A stretch of 33,839 nucleotides of DNA from a virus. Position 1 is the stretch's first letter; each line of letters begins with the position of its first letter. The position numbers and the translations under genes are program-made. The notes under the pieces were generated by a model that saw only the letters and a list, made by a program, of their open reading frames with translations, made no database searches and was not told the DNA's origin. The DNA lies in IMG/VR virus record IMGVR_UViG_3300043409_000036, positions 1 through 33,839 of that record; one strand, 5' to 3'. Below, one piece after another: positions 1 to 8,000 of the stretch.

Positions 1-1382
1 ACGGCGTGATACCAGATTACGCTTTAGCTATTGACCCGCAAGAGCATCGGATAGCGTTTCACAAGCCACACCAGGCTGTTCAGTACATGATTGCCAGCCA
101 GTGCCATCCGGCCATGTTTGACAATCTGAACGGCCACAATGTCACGCTTTGGCATCCGTACATCAAAAAAGGCCAAGACCGGCCTAAAAACTGCATGCTT
201 ATTGGCGGCGGCACAACGTCCGGCCTGCGAGCCATTTCCCTGTTTTATGTCCTTGGCTGGCGCAATTTTGAGCTATTTGGCTTTGATTCGTGCAATGACG
301 GCGACCAACTACGGGTCAACGGCGATGGCCTAAAAGACGGCGACAAGCTGATTGAGGTGAGGATAGAGCCTAAGGGCGAGCCTTACTTTTGCAATGCTGC
401 AATGGCGCTGCAAGCTGAACACTTCCAGACTTACTACGATTACTTGCCGGATGCCACATTTACGGGGCATGGGCATGGGCTGATACAGGCCATTATCAAG
501 AAACGCAGCCAGAACGTCTTTGAATTAGCAGGCTTGATTGACGGCAGAAAAGAGCTAAACACGCGCACATCGTTTATCCATTGGGGTGACAACAAATCAG
601 CAAGCTGGCGCTATCGGGCAAAGATACCGGCAGGGGATTGGGCCAGCCTGAACGATTTGACGGCTGACACGCTGGTCTTTGCCAAGCCCCAAGCGCATGA
701 GTTAATTGAGATGGCACGGGCCAAGGCCCGGGGTGCATGGATAGTCGTGGACTTCTGTGATGACCATTTCGATTGGATGCACTACAGCGAAGCGATGCGG
801 CTGGCAGATGTGGTCACTTGCCCAACTGAGGAAATGGCAAGGCGCATCAAGGCGCTAGGACGGGATGCCGTGGTGATTGCTGATCCGTTTGAATACCCGC
901 TAAAGAAGCCTCACTGCAAGGGTGTTAACTTGCTGTGGTATGGTCATCAGGTTAACAGGGCAAGCCTAGAACGCATTCTTCCGGAGATTGCGGGTTATCA
1001 CCTACGGGTGGTTTCCAACTTTGCAGGGGCAATTCCGTGGTCAAAGAAGACCATGCTTAAAGAGTTTGCACAAGCTGATATTGTGGTGCTGCCAGCGACT
1101 GAGACATACAAGAGCGCCAATAGAGCAATCGAGGCAATCCGTCAGGGTTGCTTTGTGGTGGCAGAGCCTCATCCGGCTTTAGAGGGTTTTCCTATCTACA
1201 TTGGCAACATCAAGGACGGAATTGAATGGACTTTGAAGAACAAACCAAACCGGCTCATATCCAAGGCGCAATCCTTCGTGACGGAAAGATTTTCGCCGCA
1301 AACACTAATCGAACAGTGGAAGACAGCTACGGCACGGCCTACAACCTCGGATGTGGAACAAAGAAATGGGACGGATGGATAA
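1..1382 (+). CDS. MptE/Maf-like (DUF115) plus GT-B glycosyltransferase fusion, 3' part
   Basis: This is the 3' part of a gene whose start lies at 33463. The reading frame runs unbroken across the duplicated contig ends and gives a 543-residue protein. The first part resembles the MptE-like/DUF115 fold: in full-length numbering an ASAPSV motif lies near 50, GAHDWL near 77, PDYALAIDP after it, then a GGGTTSG loop and a FELFGFDS segment. DUF115 is also the core of flagellar Maf glycosyltransferases. From about residue 255 a GT-B glycosyltransferase follows: a WRYR motif, an IVVDFCDDHFD strand, and a C-terminal YKSANRAIEAIRQGCFVVAE donor-site helix ending in ERFSPQTLIEQW. The fusion suggests sugar transfer onto a virion or cell-surface acceptor, but donor and acceptor are unknown. 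The 3' end overlaps the downstream methyltransferase in another frame. Confidence 0.8.
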   Translation, partial: GVIPDYALAIDPQEHRIAFHKPHQAVQYMIASQCHPAMFDNLNGHNVTLWHPYIKKGQDRPKNCMLIGGGTTSGLRAISLFYVLGWRNFELFGFDSCNDGDQLRVNGDGLKDGDKLIEVRIEPKGEPYFCNAAMALQAEHFQTYYDYLPDATFTGHGHGLIQAIIKKRSQNVFELAGLIDGRKELNTRTSFIHWGDNKSASWRYRAKIPAGDWASLNDLTADTLVFAKPQAHELIEMARAKARGAWIVVDFCDDHFDWMHYSEAMRLADVVTCPTEEMARRIKALGRDAVVIADPFEYPLKKPHCKGVNLLWYGHQVNRASLERILPEIAGYHLRVVSNFAGAIPWSKKTMLKEFAQADIVVLPATETYKSANRAIEAIRQGCFVVAEPHPALEGFPIYIGNIKDGIEWTLKNKPNRLISKAQSFVTERFSPQTLIEQWKTATARPTTSDVEQRNGTDG

Positions 1383-1828
1383 ATGTCGATCTTTACTCTG
1401 ATGTTTCTGACATTAAGTGCGATTTGCGTAAGCTGGAAATTGCGTCTGATTCGGCTGATGCCGTTGCTGCGATTCATGTTTTAGAGCATTTTTATGAGTG
1501 GGAAGTCGCTGATCTGTTGACTGAGTGGAAACGGGTGCTCAAGCCTGGCGGCAAAATGATCCTTGAGCTTCCGTGCATGGATAAGGTGTTTGCCTATGTC
1601 ACCAACTGTGTGGCAAACAAAGAGCCTTTGCAGCCATTTATGACCCTGAATGCGCTGTATGGTGATCCAAAGTACAAGAACGAAGCGATGTGCCACCATT
1701 GGGGCTGGTTTCAAGTTCCGCTGCGCCAAATGCTTGAGTCGGTAGGCATGCAAAGAGTTGAGTTTTTTGAGCCTCGCTACCATTTTCCATTTAGAGACAT
1801 GAGGGTTGAATGCTACAAGGAGTTTTGA
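1226..1828 (+). CDS. class I SAM-dependent methyltransferase
   Basis: The 200-residue product has the SAM-binding glycine loop YNLGCGTKKWDGWINVD near residues 39-55, an acidic strand-2 end, and the later motifs AIHVLEHFYEW and VLKPGGKMILELPC. These are typical of the Methyltransf_11/type-11 group acting on small molecules or sugars. The ATG at 1226 has an AAGGA sequence about 9 nt upstream, but it lies 157 nt inside the preceding glycosyltransferase gene. An alternative GTG at 1316 would give a more compact protein starting just before motif I, with no obvious ribosome site. Lying between two DUF115 genes, it most likely methylates a sugar or glycan made by the same module. The substrate cannot be read from sequence. 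Confidence 0.85.
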   Translation: MDFEEQTKPAHIQGAILRDGKIFAANTNRTVEDSYGTAYNLGCGTKKWDGWINVDLYSDVSDIKCDLRKLEIASDSADAVAAIHVLEHFYEWEVADLLTEWKRVLKPGGKMILELPCMDKVFAYVTNCVANKEPLQPFMTLNALYGDPKYKNEAMCHHWGWFQVPLRQMLESVGMQRVEFFEPRYHFPFRDMRVECYKEF

Positions 1829-2544
1829 GCAACGAGCAGCGGCATGAGCAAATGGCTCAGGCCAAAGGCCCAATGCTGAAGAAGAAAAAGCATTTCAACA
1901 GCAAGTGGGCATCAATTGTTTGTTACGGGCCAAGCCTAGCGGACACATGGCAGCAGATTAGGCGACCAATCGTTACAGTGTCGGGGGCGCACGATTACCT
2001 TGTTGAGCGCGGGATAGTGCCAGATTTCCATGTGGACTGTGACCCAAGGGAGCATAAAGCCAGAATGCTTAAAATGCCCCAGAAGGCCACGAAGTACCTG
2101 ATGGCTACTGTGTGCCATCCAAGCTGGTGGGAGGTGCTAAAGGGCCATAACGTGCGTCTGTGGCACTTGATTAACGGCAACGACCTAGAAACAGTGGCAT
2201 GGGTAGCGGCAAACCATCCAGAAGGCTTGGAAAGCATGCTTTCAGGCGGCTCGACTGTTGGAATGAGGGCGATGGAGGTGATGGCGGCGCTGGGATACAG
2301 GCGGTTTAGGTTTCACGGCATGGATTGCAGTTACTTAACAGACCGGCATGCTGGCCCTCATTTGGGCAAAAATCAAGATAAAATATTTGTCAAGGCTGGA
2401 GATAGGGTGTTCCAAACCACTCGACAAATGCTAGAGGCGGCAATTGAGATGGAGGAATTCATCAAAACTCAGGATGCAGAGCTTGCATTTTTTGGCGATG
2501 GTTTAATGCAAGAAACCGCGCTACAACTAAAGGAAATGGCATGA
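1810..2544 (+). CDS. second MptE/Maf-like DUF115 protein
   Basis: The 244-residue protein is a stand-alone DUF115/MptE-like domain. It shows the family's CYGPSLADTW motif near 36, TVSGAHDYLVERGIVPDFHVDCDPREH, a SGGSTVGMRAMEVMAALGY segment, and FRFHGMDCSY. It parallels the N-terminal half of the upstream fusion protein (GAHDxL, PDxxxxxDPxEH, G-x-R-A), so the two are paralogues. The ATG at 1810 follows a GAGGG about 5 nt upstream and overlaps the methyltransferase stop. The family includes archaeal 6-hydroxymethylpterin diphosphokinase and flagellin-modifying Maf. Next to a GT-B and a methyltransferase, a role in glycan transfer is more likely than pterin synthesis, but this is inference. Confidence 0.75.
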   Translation: MLQGVLSNEQRHEQMAQAKGPMLKKKKHFNSKWASIVCYGPSLADTWQQIRRPIVTVSGAHDYLVERGIVPDFHVDCDPREHKARMLKMPQKATKYLMATVCHPSWWEVLKGHNVRLWHLINGNDLETVAWVAANHPEGLESMLSGGSTVGMRAMEVMAALGYRRFRFHGMDCSYLTDRHAGPHLGKNQDKIFVKAGDRVFQTTRQMLEAAIEMEEFIKTQDAELAFFGDGLMQETALQLKEMA

Positions 2545-3071
2545 AAAACGAAGTGGCTGGCTGGACAGATGAATCATTTATGGAAAGCAATCGCGGCAAG
2601 ATGGCGGTGTTCTTCCATGCGGTTCAAGTGCAAAACAACTTTAAAACGGCTGAAGAAAAGCGGCCAATCTTCCAAGAGCGCATTTTTCTTAAAAAGCTAG
2701 TGCCTGGCGATAACACCTTAACAATTGATCGTCCAATGCGTGAGCAAGACATTGAGGACTTTCCGGTTGAGTGGGCAAGGTTTGAGCAGAAGAAGGAAGC
2801 CACAGTGCCAGGCACACCAATTGAGGTGTGGAGCGTGATTTCTGAGACCCAAAAGGCTGAATTTAAAGCGCTTAACATTTTTACCATTGACCAGTTTGCC
2901 CAGCTCTCGGACATTGCTGGCAACAAGATCATGGGTTTTAACGATCTGCGCGACAAGGCACGGGCATTCATCGCGGCGGCTCAGGACTCGCAGATGTTTG
3001 ACAAAATCCGCGCTGAAACAGAGAAAAAATTGCAGGCTGAGAGGTTGAAATGGCTGAACTCCGTGCGATGA
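2541..3071 (+). CDS. conserved phage protein of unknown function
   Basis: The gene is coupled to the upstream DUF115 gene by ATGA. The 176-residue product has an N-terminal beta-rich part (a VPGDNTLTIDRP strand pair, then EWARFEQKK) and a helical C-terminal part. SETQKAEFKALNIFTIDQFAQLSD reads like a helix-hairpin-helix-type segment at about 110-133, and a Lys/Glu-rich coiled coil ends the protein (AETEKKLQAERLKW). Proteins of this layout are often found between capsid and adaptor genes in podovirus-like phages. I know no function. A minor virion or assembly role is suggested by position only. A 25-residue frame follows, overlapping its 3' end. Confidence 0.7.
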   Translation: MKNEVAGWTDESFMESNRGKMAVFFHAVQVQNNFKTAEEKRPIFQERIFLKKLVPGDNTLTIDRPMREQDIEDFPVEWARFEQKKEATVPGTPIEVWSVISETQKAEFKALNIFTIDQFAQLSDIAGNKIMGFNDLRDKARAFIAAAQDSQMFDKIRAETEKKLQAERLKWLNSVR

Positions 3072-3127
3072 TTGCAGAGTTGACGGCTAAAAAAGCCGGT
3101 CGCCCTAAAAAAGAACTGGTGGAGTAA
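3050..3127 (+). CDS. possible 25-residue basic peptide with AT-hook-like tail
   Basis: An ATG at 3050, with GAGAGG shortly upstream, opens a 25-codon frame in the -1 phase relative to the gene it overlaps by 22 nt. It stops one base before the next ATG at 3128. The peptide reads AELRAMIAELTAKKAGRPKKE: a short helix followed by the AT-hook-like GRPKK. It could be a coupled small protein, or the lost or frameshift-reached C-terminus of the upstream protein. No classical slippery heptamer lies after the last upstream stop in that frame, so programmed frameshifting is not supported. Confidence 0.4.
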   Translation: MAELRAMIAELTAKKAGRPKKELVE

Positions 3128-4045
3128 ATGGCCTACACATTACTGCAATTGGTAGATCAAGTTTCAGGCGAGTTAGGCTTGACTCAGCCAGCTTCAGTAA
3201 TCGGGTCAACCAACAACCAAACTATGCAGATGCTGGCTCTAGTCCAGCGTTTAGGCAAAGACCTAGTTCGTGACTATGAGTGGCAAAAGCTAGTCCAAGC
3301 CTACATCTGGCAAAGTGAAGTTGCGGTAAGCACTACGGGCACAATCACAGCCGGTTCAAGCGTTATCACGGCTATTCCAAGCACGGCAGCGCTTCAAGTC
3401 GGCAATGTCATCACCGGCACGGGCCAAGCGCCCTATGCTGAAATATTGACAATTGACTCGGGCACACAGGTAACGCTAAACACGCCTGTGTCTACCTCTA
3501 CGGCTTCTGTCAGCATGACGTTTGCTAAACAAGATTACCCATTGCCTAGCGGTTACGACAGGATGATTTCGGATACCAATTGGGATCGCACTAACCACTG
3601 GCGCAACCTTGGCACTAAGTCTTCACAAGATTGGCAATTTTTGCAGGGCGGCATTATTTCAATTGGCCCACGCGAGCGCTATCGCATCTATAACGGCAAG
3701 TTTAGGATTTTTCAAGCGCTGACCACTGTTTACAATTTTTCTTTTGAATACGTTTCAAATTATTGGGTGTGTGCAGCCGGTTCAAGCACGGGAACAAAAC
3801 CAGCTTACACAGCGGACACAGACACTTCTGTTTTTCCTGATGACTTGATGCTGGCTGGCTTGCGGTTTTATTTTCTTAAAGCCAAAAAGCTGGACTACGG
3901 CGCAGAGCTAGCAGAATTTAATCGCGCACTGAGCTATTGCAAAGCCGGTGATGTGCCTGTTTCGGCCATGAGCCTTGCGCCTGTTGGTATGAATCAACTG
4001 GTAGGCCCGTGGAGTGTGCAAGATGGCAATTGGCCTAGTGTTTAA
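3128..4045 (+). CDS. phage adaptor / head-to-tail connector protein (gp4-like)
   Basis: The 305-residue protein begins with the helical pattern MAYTLLQLVDQVSGELGL, followed by LVQRLGKDLVRDYEWQKLVQ. This is characteristic of adaptor proteins that sit under the portal in short-tailed phages (P22 gp4 and relatives). A beta-sandwich-like Thr/Ser/Gly insertion (about 58-135, with the TGTITAGSSVITAIPSTAAL repeat style) interrupts the helical fold. The C-terminal helical part (FPDDLMLAGLRFYFLKAKKLDYG, AEFNRALSYCKAGD) resumes the adaptor pattern. The start follows a GGTGGAG ribosome site. It is placed upstream of the nozzle gene, as expected for connector assembly order. Confidence 0.75.
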   Translation: MAYTLLQLVDQVSGELGLTQPASVIGSTNNQTMQMLALVQRLGKDLVRDYEWQKLVQAYIWQSEVAVSTTGTITAGSSVITAIPSTAALQVGNVITGTGQAPYAEILTIDSGTQVTLNTPVSTSTASVSMTFAKQDYPLPSGYDRMISDTNWDRTNHWRNLGTKSSQDWQFLQGGIISIGPRERYRIYNGKFRIFQALTTVYNFSFEYVSNYWVCAAGSSTGTKPAYTADTDTSVFPDDLMLAGLRFYFLKAKKLDYGAELAEFNRALSYCKAGDVPVSAMSLAPVGMNQLVGPWSVQDGNWPSV

Positions 4046-4054
4046 GGAGACGAT

Positions 4055-4222
4055 ATGAAACTAGATGGTTTGTATGCCAACATCCAGGCAAAGAGAGAAA
4101 GAATAGCAGCGGGGTCGGGCGAGAAGATGCGTAAGCCTGGCACTGAGGGCGCACCTACTGCCAAGGCATTTAAAGAGGCTGCAAAGACTGCAAAGCCTGT
4201 AATGTCTGAGAAGAAAAAATGA
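4055..4222 (+). CDS. small basic conserved phage protein (55 aa)
   Basis: A strong AAGGAG site precedes the ATG at 4055. The 55-residue product is very Lys/Arg rich: a LYANIQAKRERIAAGSGEKM core, a KPGTEGAPTAKAFKEAAKTAK middle, and a KKK end. Peptides of this pattern recur next to connector genes in marine and freshwater podoviruses, where they are unnamed. The charge suggests nucleic-acid contact or a structural filler role, but no function is known. It is coupled to the next gene by an ATGA overlap, and the pair look like two small basic partners. Confidence 0.75.
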   Translation: MKLDGLYANIQAKRERIAAGSGEKMRKPGTEGAPTAKAFKEAAKTAKPVMSEKKK

Positions 4223-4506
4223 CTGCGGCATGGCAGCGCAAAGAAGGCAAAAACCCTGAGGGCGGGTTAAACGCCAAGGGTAGAGCCTCGGCCAAAGCTG
4301 AAGGCATGAATTTAAAGCCACCCGTAAGCTCAGGCGACAACCCGCGCAGGGCATCATTTCTTGCCCGTATGGGTAACATGCCTGGCCCAATGGAAAAGAA
4401 TGGCGAGCCTACTAGACTTGCCTTGTCGCTAAAGGCATGGGGCGCAAGCTCCAAAGAAGACGCGCAGGCCAAAGCTAAAGCCATATCGCGCAGAAACAAA
4501 GCCTAA
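4219..4506 (+). CDS. small basic conserved phage protein (95 aa)
   Basis: The 95-residue product begins MTAAWQRKEGKNPEGGLNAKGR, contains GDNPRRASFLARMGNMPGPMEKNGEPTR, and ends WGASSKEDAQAKAKAISRRNK. I recall this as a widespread phage family of unknown function (DUF6321, from memory). It is highly basic and Gly/Pro rich with little predicted core, so it may act bound to DNA or inside the virion. ATGA couples it to the 55-residue gene before it, and TAATG couples it to the nozzle gene after it. This places it firmly in the virion operon. Confidence 0.8.
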   Translation: MTAAWQRKEGKNPEGGLNAKGRASAKAEGMNLKPPVSSGDNPRRASFLARMGNMPGPMEKNGEPTRLALSLKAWGASSKEDAQAKAKAISRRNKA

Positions 4507-6059
4507 TGCTCAATTCAATCGCACGGGGGGCGGGTTTAAGAACTCAAAGCTCCACGACCATCACAATCCCAGCGCCCATTGGCGGCTGGAATGCGAGGGA
4601 TTCGCTTGGCGCCATGCCAGTGGGCGATGCGGTAACACTGACAAACTGGTGGCCTGGCACTAACTCTGTTGTGCTGCGCTATGGCTACACCAAACACGCT
4701 ACAGGCATCACGGGTCAAGTTGAATCTGTAATTGCGTATTCGGGCGGCACAACAAACAAACTTTTTGCTGCCGCTGAAACTAAAATTTACGATGTTACGA
4801 CTGCCGGTGCAGTAGGCGCTGCGGTTGTTTCAAGCCTTACCAATGCTCGTTGGCAGTACATCAACATGCGGACTTCAGCGTCTTATTTGATGATGGTCAA
4901 TGGCGCGGACAAGCTACAATTTTACGATGGCACAAATTGGGCAAAAGATGGCGATGGCGGCGGCTACAACATCACAAACGTAGACACTGCTGATTGCTCA
5001 AACATTACTTTGTTTAAAAACAGAGTTTGGCTAATTGAGGACGGCACGTTAAAGTCGTGGTATTTGCCAATTAACAGCATTGGTGGTGCGGCTGTTGCGC
5101 TGGATATGTCTAGTCTTGTCCAGATGGGCGGCTACCTTGTGGCGGCTATGACTTGGACATTGGATGCTGGCTACGGCATGGACGACTACCTAGTGTTCAT
5201 CACTTCTAATGGTGAAACACTGGTGTGGCGGCTGACTGACCCAACAACGCCAACAGGGATTTCTTTGATTGGCATTTATCAATTGGGTGCGCCCATTGGT
5301 AAGCGCTGCTGGGTTAAATACGGCGGTGACTTGCTTGTCATTACGCAAGATGGCGTAGTGCCCATGTCTGGTGCGCTGCAAAGCTCACGCCTTGACCCTA
5401 GAGTGTCAATCAGCAACAAAATCCAGTATGCAATGAGCCAAGCAATTTCTGCTCATTCCACTAATTTTGGCTGGGATATGCTGTATTTTCCAAAAGAAAA
5501 CCAGCTAATTTTGAATGTTCCTATCAGCCAGGGCAGTCAACAGCAGCAATATGTAATGAACAACATCACAAAATCGTGGTGTAACTTTACAGGATGGAAC
5601 GCTAACTGTTGGACGCTTTACGAAGATGATCCTTATTTTGGTGGAAATGGTTTTGTCGGCCTTGCTTGGAATGGCTATTTAGATGACACATCTGACATTA
5701 CAAGTTTTGGTCTGCAATCTTTCCAAACTTATGGTCAAGCCAATCAAAAGCAGTGCCAAATGATTCGCTACCATTTGTTCACAAACGGCTTTCCAGCGGT
5801 TTATGGCAACGTGAACGTGGACTACAATTTAGCCGATAGCAGTGCCAGCTTAAATTTTACGTTTGTTGATTTTGCTACTTGGGACACTGCTGTTTGGGAT
5901 ACGGCGGTATGGGGCGACAATTTATTGCCCAGCGCCGATTGGCAGGGAGTAACTGAAATTGGCTATTCGTTTGCGCCAATCCTTAAAACGGCCAGCCAAG
6001 GCATACAAATTCAATGGGTAGCGGCTGATCTAGTGTTTACTGACGGCGGGACTTTGTGA
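4506..6059 (+). CDS. tail nozzle / packaged-DNA stabilisation protein (P22 gp10-like)
   Basis: The 517-residue protein starts with the typical PIGGWNARDSLGAMPVGDAVTL segment near 24-45. It then shows repeated beta-blades (ANWW, YINMRTSASYLMMVNGADKLQFYDG, LFKNRVWLIEDGTLKSWYL, WVKYGGDLLVITQDGVVPMS), ending in LVFTDGG. This layout matches phage stabilisation / gp10-type beta-propeller proteins that form the hub below the adaptor in P22-like tails. Position directly after the adaptor fits. The TAATG start is coupled to the preceding gene. The exact family assignment rests on pattern recognition and could equally be a T7 gp12-like nozzle. Confidence 0.75.
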   Translation: MLNSIARGAGLRTQSSTTITIPAPIGGWNARDSLGAMPVGDAVTLTNWWPGTNSVVLRYGYTKHATGITGQVESVIAYSGGTTNKLFAAAETKIYDVTTAGAVGAAVVSSLTNARWQYINMRTSASYLMMVNGADKLQFYDGTNWAKDGDGGGYNITNVDTADCSNITLFKNRVWLIEDGTLKSWYLPINSIGGAAVALDMSSLVQMGGYLVAAMTWTLDAGYGMDDYLVFITSNGETLVWRLTDPTTPTGISLIGIYQLGAPIGKRCWVKYGGDLLVITQDGVVPMSGALQSSRLDPRVSISNKIQYAMSQAISAHSTNFGWDMLYFPKENQLILNVPISQGSQQQQYVMNNITKSWCNFTGWNANCWTLYEDDPYFGGNGFVGLAWNGYLDDTSDITSFGLQSFQTYGQANQKQCQMIRYHLFTNGFPAVYGNVNVDYNLADSSASLNFTFVDFATWDTAVWDTAVWGDNLLPSADWQGVTEIGYSFAPILKTASQGIQIQWVAADLVFTDGGTL

Positions 6060-6490
6060 TCCTGATAGGCCATGAAGTAGGACATTGGGTAGCGGCAAGA
6101 AATTTTCAGATGTATTTTGAGGCCAACAGTCAATCAATTGGCTTGGAAAAAGATGGTGAAATTGTTGCTGGTGTAATTTATGAGGATTGGAACGGCCAAT
6201 CCATCATGTGCCACATAGCAATCATGGGCAACTTAACGCCAACATTCTTAGCCAAGATTTTTGACTACCCGTTTAGGCAGCTTGGAGCGCACAAAATAAT
6301 TGCACCAGTGGCAAGCGTAAACAGTGAAAGTATTCGACTTGTGACCAACATGGGGTTCAAAGAAGAAGCTAAAATTAAGGACGCGCACCTGTCAGGGGAC
6401 ATTGTTATTTTTACAATGACCAAAAATGAATGTCGTTTTTTAGGGGAAAAATATGGGAAAAAGCTCACCAACGCCACCAGCGCCGCCTGA
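6056..6490 (+). CDS. GNAT-type N-acetyltransferase
   Basis: A GTG start overlaps the previous stop (GTGA). The 144-residue product has GNAT features: an EKDGEIVAGVIYEDW beta-hairpin, a FDYPFRQLGAHKIIAPVASVNSES helix-strand pair, and the late IRLVTNMGFKEEA motif common to acetyl-CoA-binding folds. Phage GNATs of this kind often sit among tail genes. Proposed roles include modifying a host or virion protein, but no substrate is known. The last 38 nt overlap the start of the next gene. Confidence 0.8.
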   Translation: MILIGHEVGHWVAARNFQMYFEANSQSIGLEKDGEIVAGVIYEDWNGQSIMCHIAIMGNLTPTFLAKIFDYPFRQLGAHKIIAPVASVNSESIRLVTNMGFKEEAKIKDAHLSGDIVIFTMTKNECRFLGEKYGKKLTNATSAA

Positions 6491-8000
6491 TCCGGTATTA
6501 ACGGCACAAGCGCAAGCGGCGGCTAACAAAGAGTCGGCAATGGCTACGACTCAGCTTGGCAATCCCAACATTGTCAACCCCTATGGCACATCAACCACGC
6601 AATATGGCGCAGATGCGTTTTTTGCGGCAAACCCTGGCGCTTTAGCTGAATTTAAAGCAGACCCTGGCGGCATGACGGCTTTGGAATACGCCAAGCAATA
6701 TTCTGCTGACCGGCCAGGCATGGCAAATTCCTATAGCGAGTACCGGCCTTTTGTAACGCAATCGCTAAATCCAGAATCACAAAGAATTCTTGATGCCCAA
6801 CAGCAAACAAAATTGCAACTGGCAGACTTGTCAAATTTGGGCGCAACAAACGCAAGCAAAGTATTGAACACGCCTTTTGCGTTTACTGGCCCAGCGGCAA
6901 ACACAACTATTACCAAGGCTGGTGAAATTTCTCAAGGGCCAGATGCTAGCCAATTTTTAGCGGGTGGTGGGCCTAACGCTGGTAATTTTATGGCTGGAGC
7001 AGGGCCAAGCGCAGCTAACTTTATGGCAAGCAGGGGGCTTGACACATCCAATGTTGCGGCCATGCCAATCAATGCTGGCATGTCGGCGCAAAACGCAATC
7101 ATGGCGCGGTTAGAGCCACAAATGGCACGGCAGCGAGTGAGCACAGAAACGCAACTGATTAACCAAGGCTTGCGCCCTGGCTCAGAGGCTTACAACAATG
7201 CGGCAACCCTGCTGGGTCAACAAGAGAACGATCAACGCACTCAGGCGGTTTTACAGGGTCTTGGCTTGGACTTGAGCGCTAATGCTCAAGGCTATGGTCA
7301 AGCGCTGACATCAGGGCAGTTTGGCAATCAAGCACAAGCGCAAAACTTTGGGCAAGGCAATATTCAGCAGGGAATTTTTAACGCAGCGCAAGCTCAAAAC
7401 TTTGGGCAAGGCACGACTGCACAGAATACGGCAAATCAAGCGGTTGGGCAGAACTACACGCAAAACTTCAACACTGTGGCGCAAAACAATGCGGCGCAAC
7501 AACAACAATTTGCACAAAACGCACAACGTGCTGCATTTGAAAATCAAGCGCGGCAGCAAGCACTGGCAGAGGCTATCCAGCAACGCCAAATGCCGCTAAA
7601 TGAAATCTCGGCATTGATGTCTGGATCACAAATAGCTAACCCGCAATTTCAATCCTACACAGGCGCAAATGTAGCGGCAGCGCCAATTGCTCAGACTATG
7701 CAAAACGCTTACACGGGTCAACAAAACGCATACAACCAAAACGTAGCGTCACAAAACGCAAACACGGCTGGTCTGTTTAGTCTTGGCTCGGCTGCAATTG
7801 GGCTGTCTGATCGCCGGTTAAAAACCAACATCAAACGCATTGGTACTCACAAACTTGGGGTTGGCATCTATGAGTACGACATCATGGGCAAGCACGATGT
7901 TGGCGTAATGGCGCAAGAGGTTATCAATGTGTTGCCTGAAGCAATTCACATTCATCCAAGTGGCTACATGATGGTCGATTACGGGAGGTTAAATGCCTGA
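6453..8000 (+). CDS. Gln/Asn/Ala-rich virion protein with C-terminal S74 (intramolecular chaperone) domain
   Basis: The 515-residue protein begins with a PxPP segment and an LGNPNIVNPYG motif common to internal virion proteins of podoviruses. It has short repeats at about 160-200 (GPNAGNFMAG, GPSAANFMAS) and AQNFGQG repeats at about 290-330, and is very rich in Gln, Asn and Ala. The last 64 residues match peptidase S74: S452-D-R-R-L-K457, then YEYDI, GVMAQEV and GYMMVDYGRL. In endosialidase-type S74 domains the Ser and the Lys five residues later form the self-cleavage dyad, and both are present. The domain usually trims trimeric fibres. Here it is on a likely internal or tail-tip protein. 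An AGGGGA ribosome site precedes the ATG. Confidence 0.8.
   Translation: MGKSSPTPPAPPDPVLTAQAQAAANKESAMATTQLGNPNIVNPYGTSTTQYGADAFFAANPGALAEFKADPGGMTALEYAKQYSADRPGMANSYSEYRPFVTQSLNPESQRILDAQQQTKLQLADLSNLGATNASKVLNTPFAFTGPAANTTITKAGEISQGPDASQFLAGGGPNAGNFMAGAGPSAANFMASRGLDTSNVAAMPINAGMSAQNAIMARLEPQMARQRVSTETQLINQGLRPGSEAYNNAATLLGQQENDQRTQAVLQGLGLDLSANAQGYGQALTSGQFGNQAQAQNFGQGNIQQGIFNAAQAQNFGQGTTAQNTANQAVGQNYTQNFNTVAQNNAAQQQQFAQNAQRAAFENQARQQALAEAIQQRQMPLNEISALMSGSQIANPQFQSYTGANVAAAPIAQTMQNAYTGQQNAYNQNVASQNANTAGLFSLGSAAIGLSDRRLKTNIKRIGTHKLGVGIYEYDIMGKHDVGVMAQEVINVLPEAIHIHPSGYMMVDYGRLNA

Noticed and set aside
1196-2237. Several minus-strand open frames of 60-130 codons across the sugar-transfer module
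   Set aside because: They lie opposite clear enzyme motifs on the plus strand, lack ribosome sites, and their products show no domain pattern.
3000-3052. Programmed -1 frameshift at the GAG-AAA-AAA run near the end of the 2541 gene
   Set aside because: The -1 frame meets a TGA shortly after the A-run, before the 25-codon frame begins, so slipping there would not reach it.
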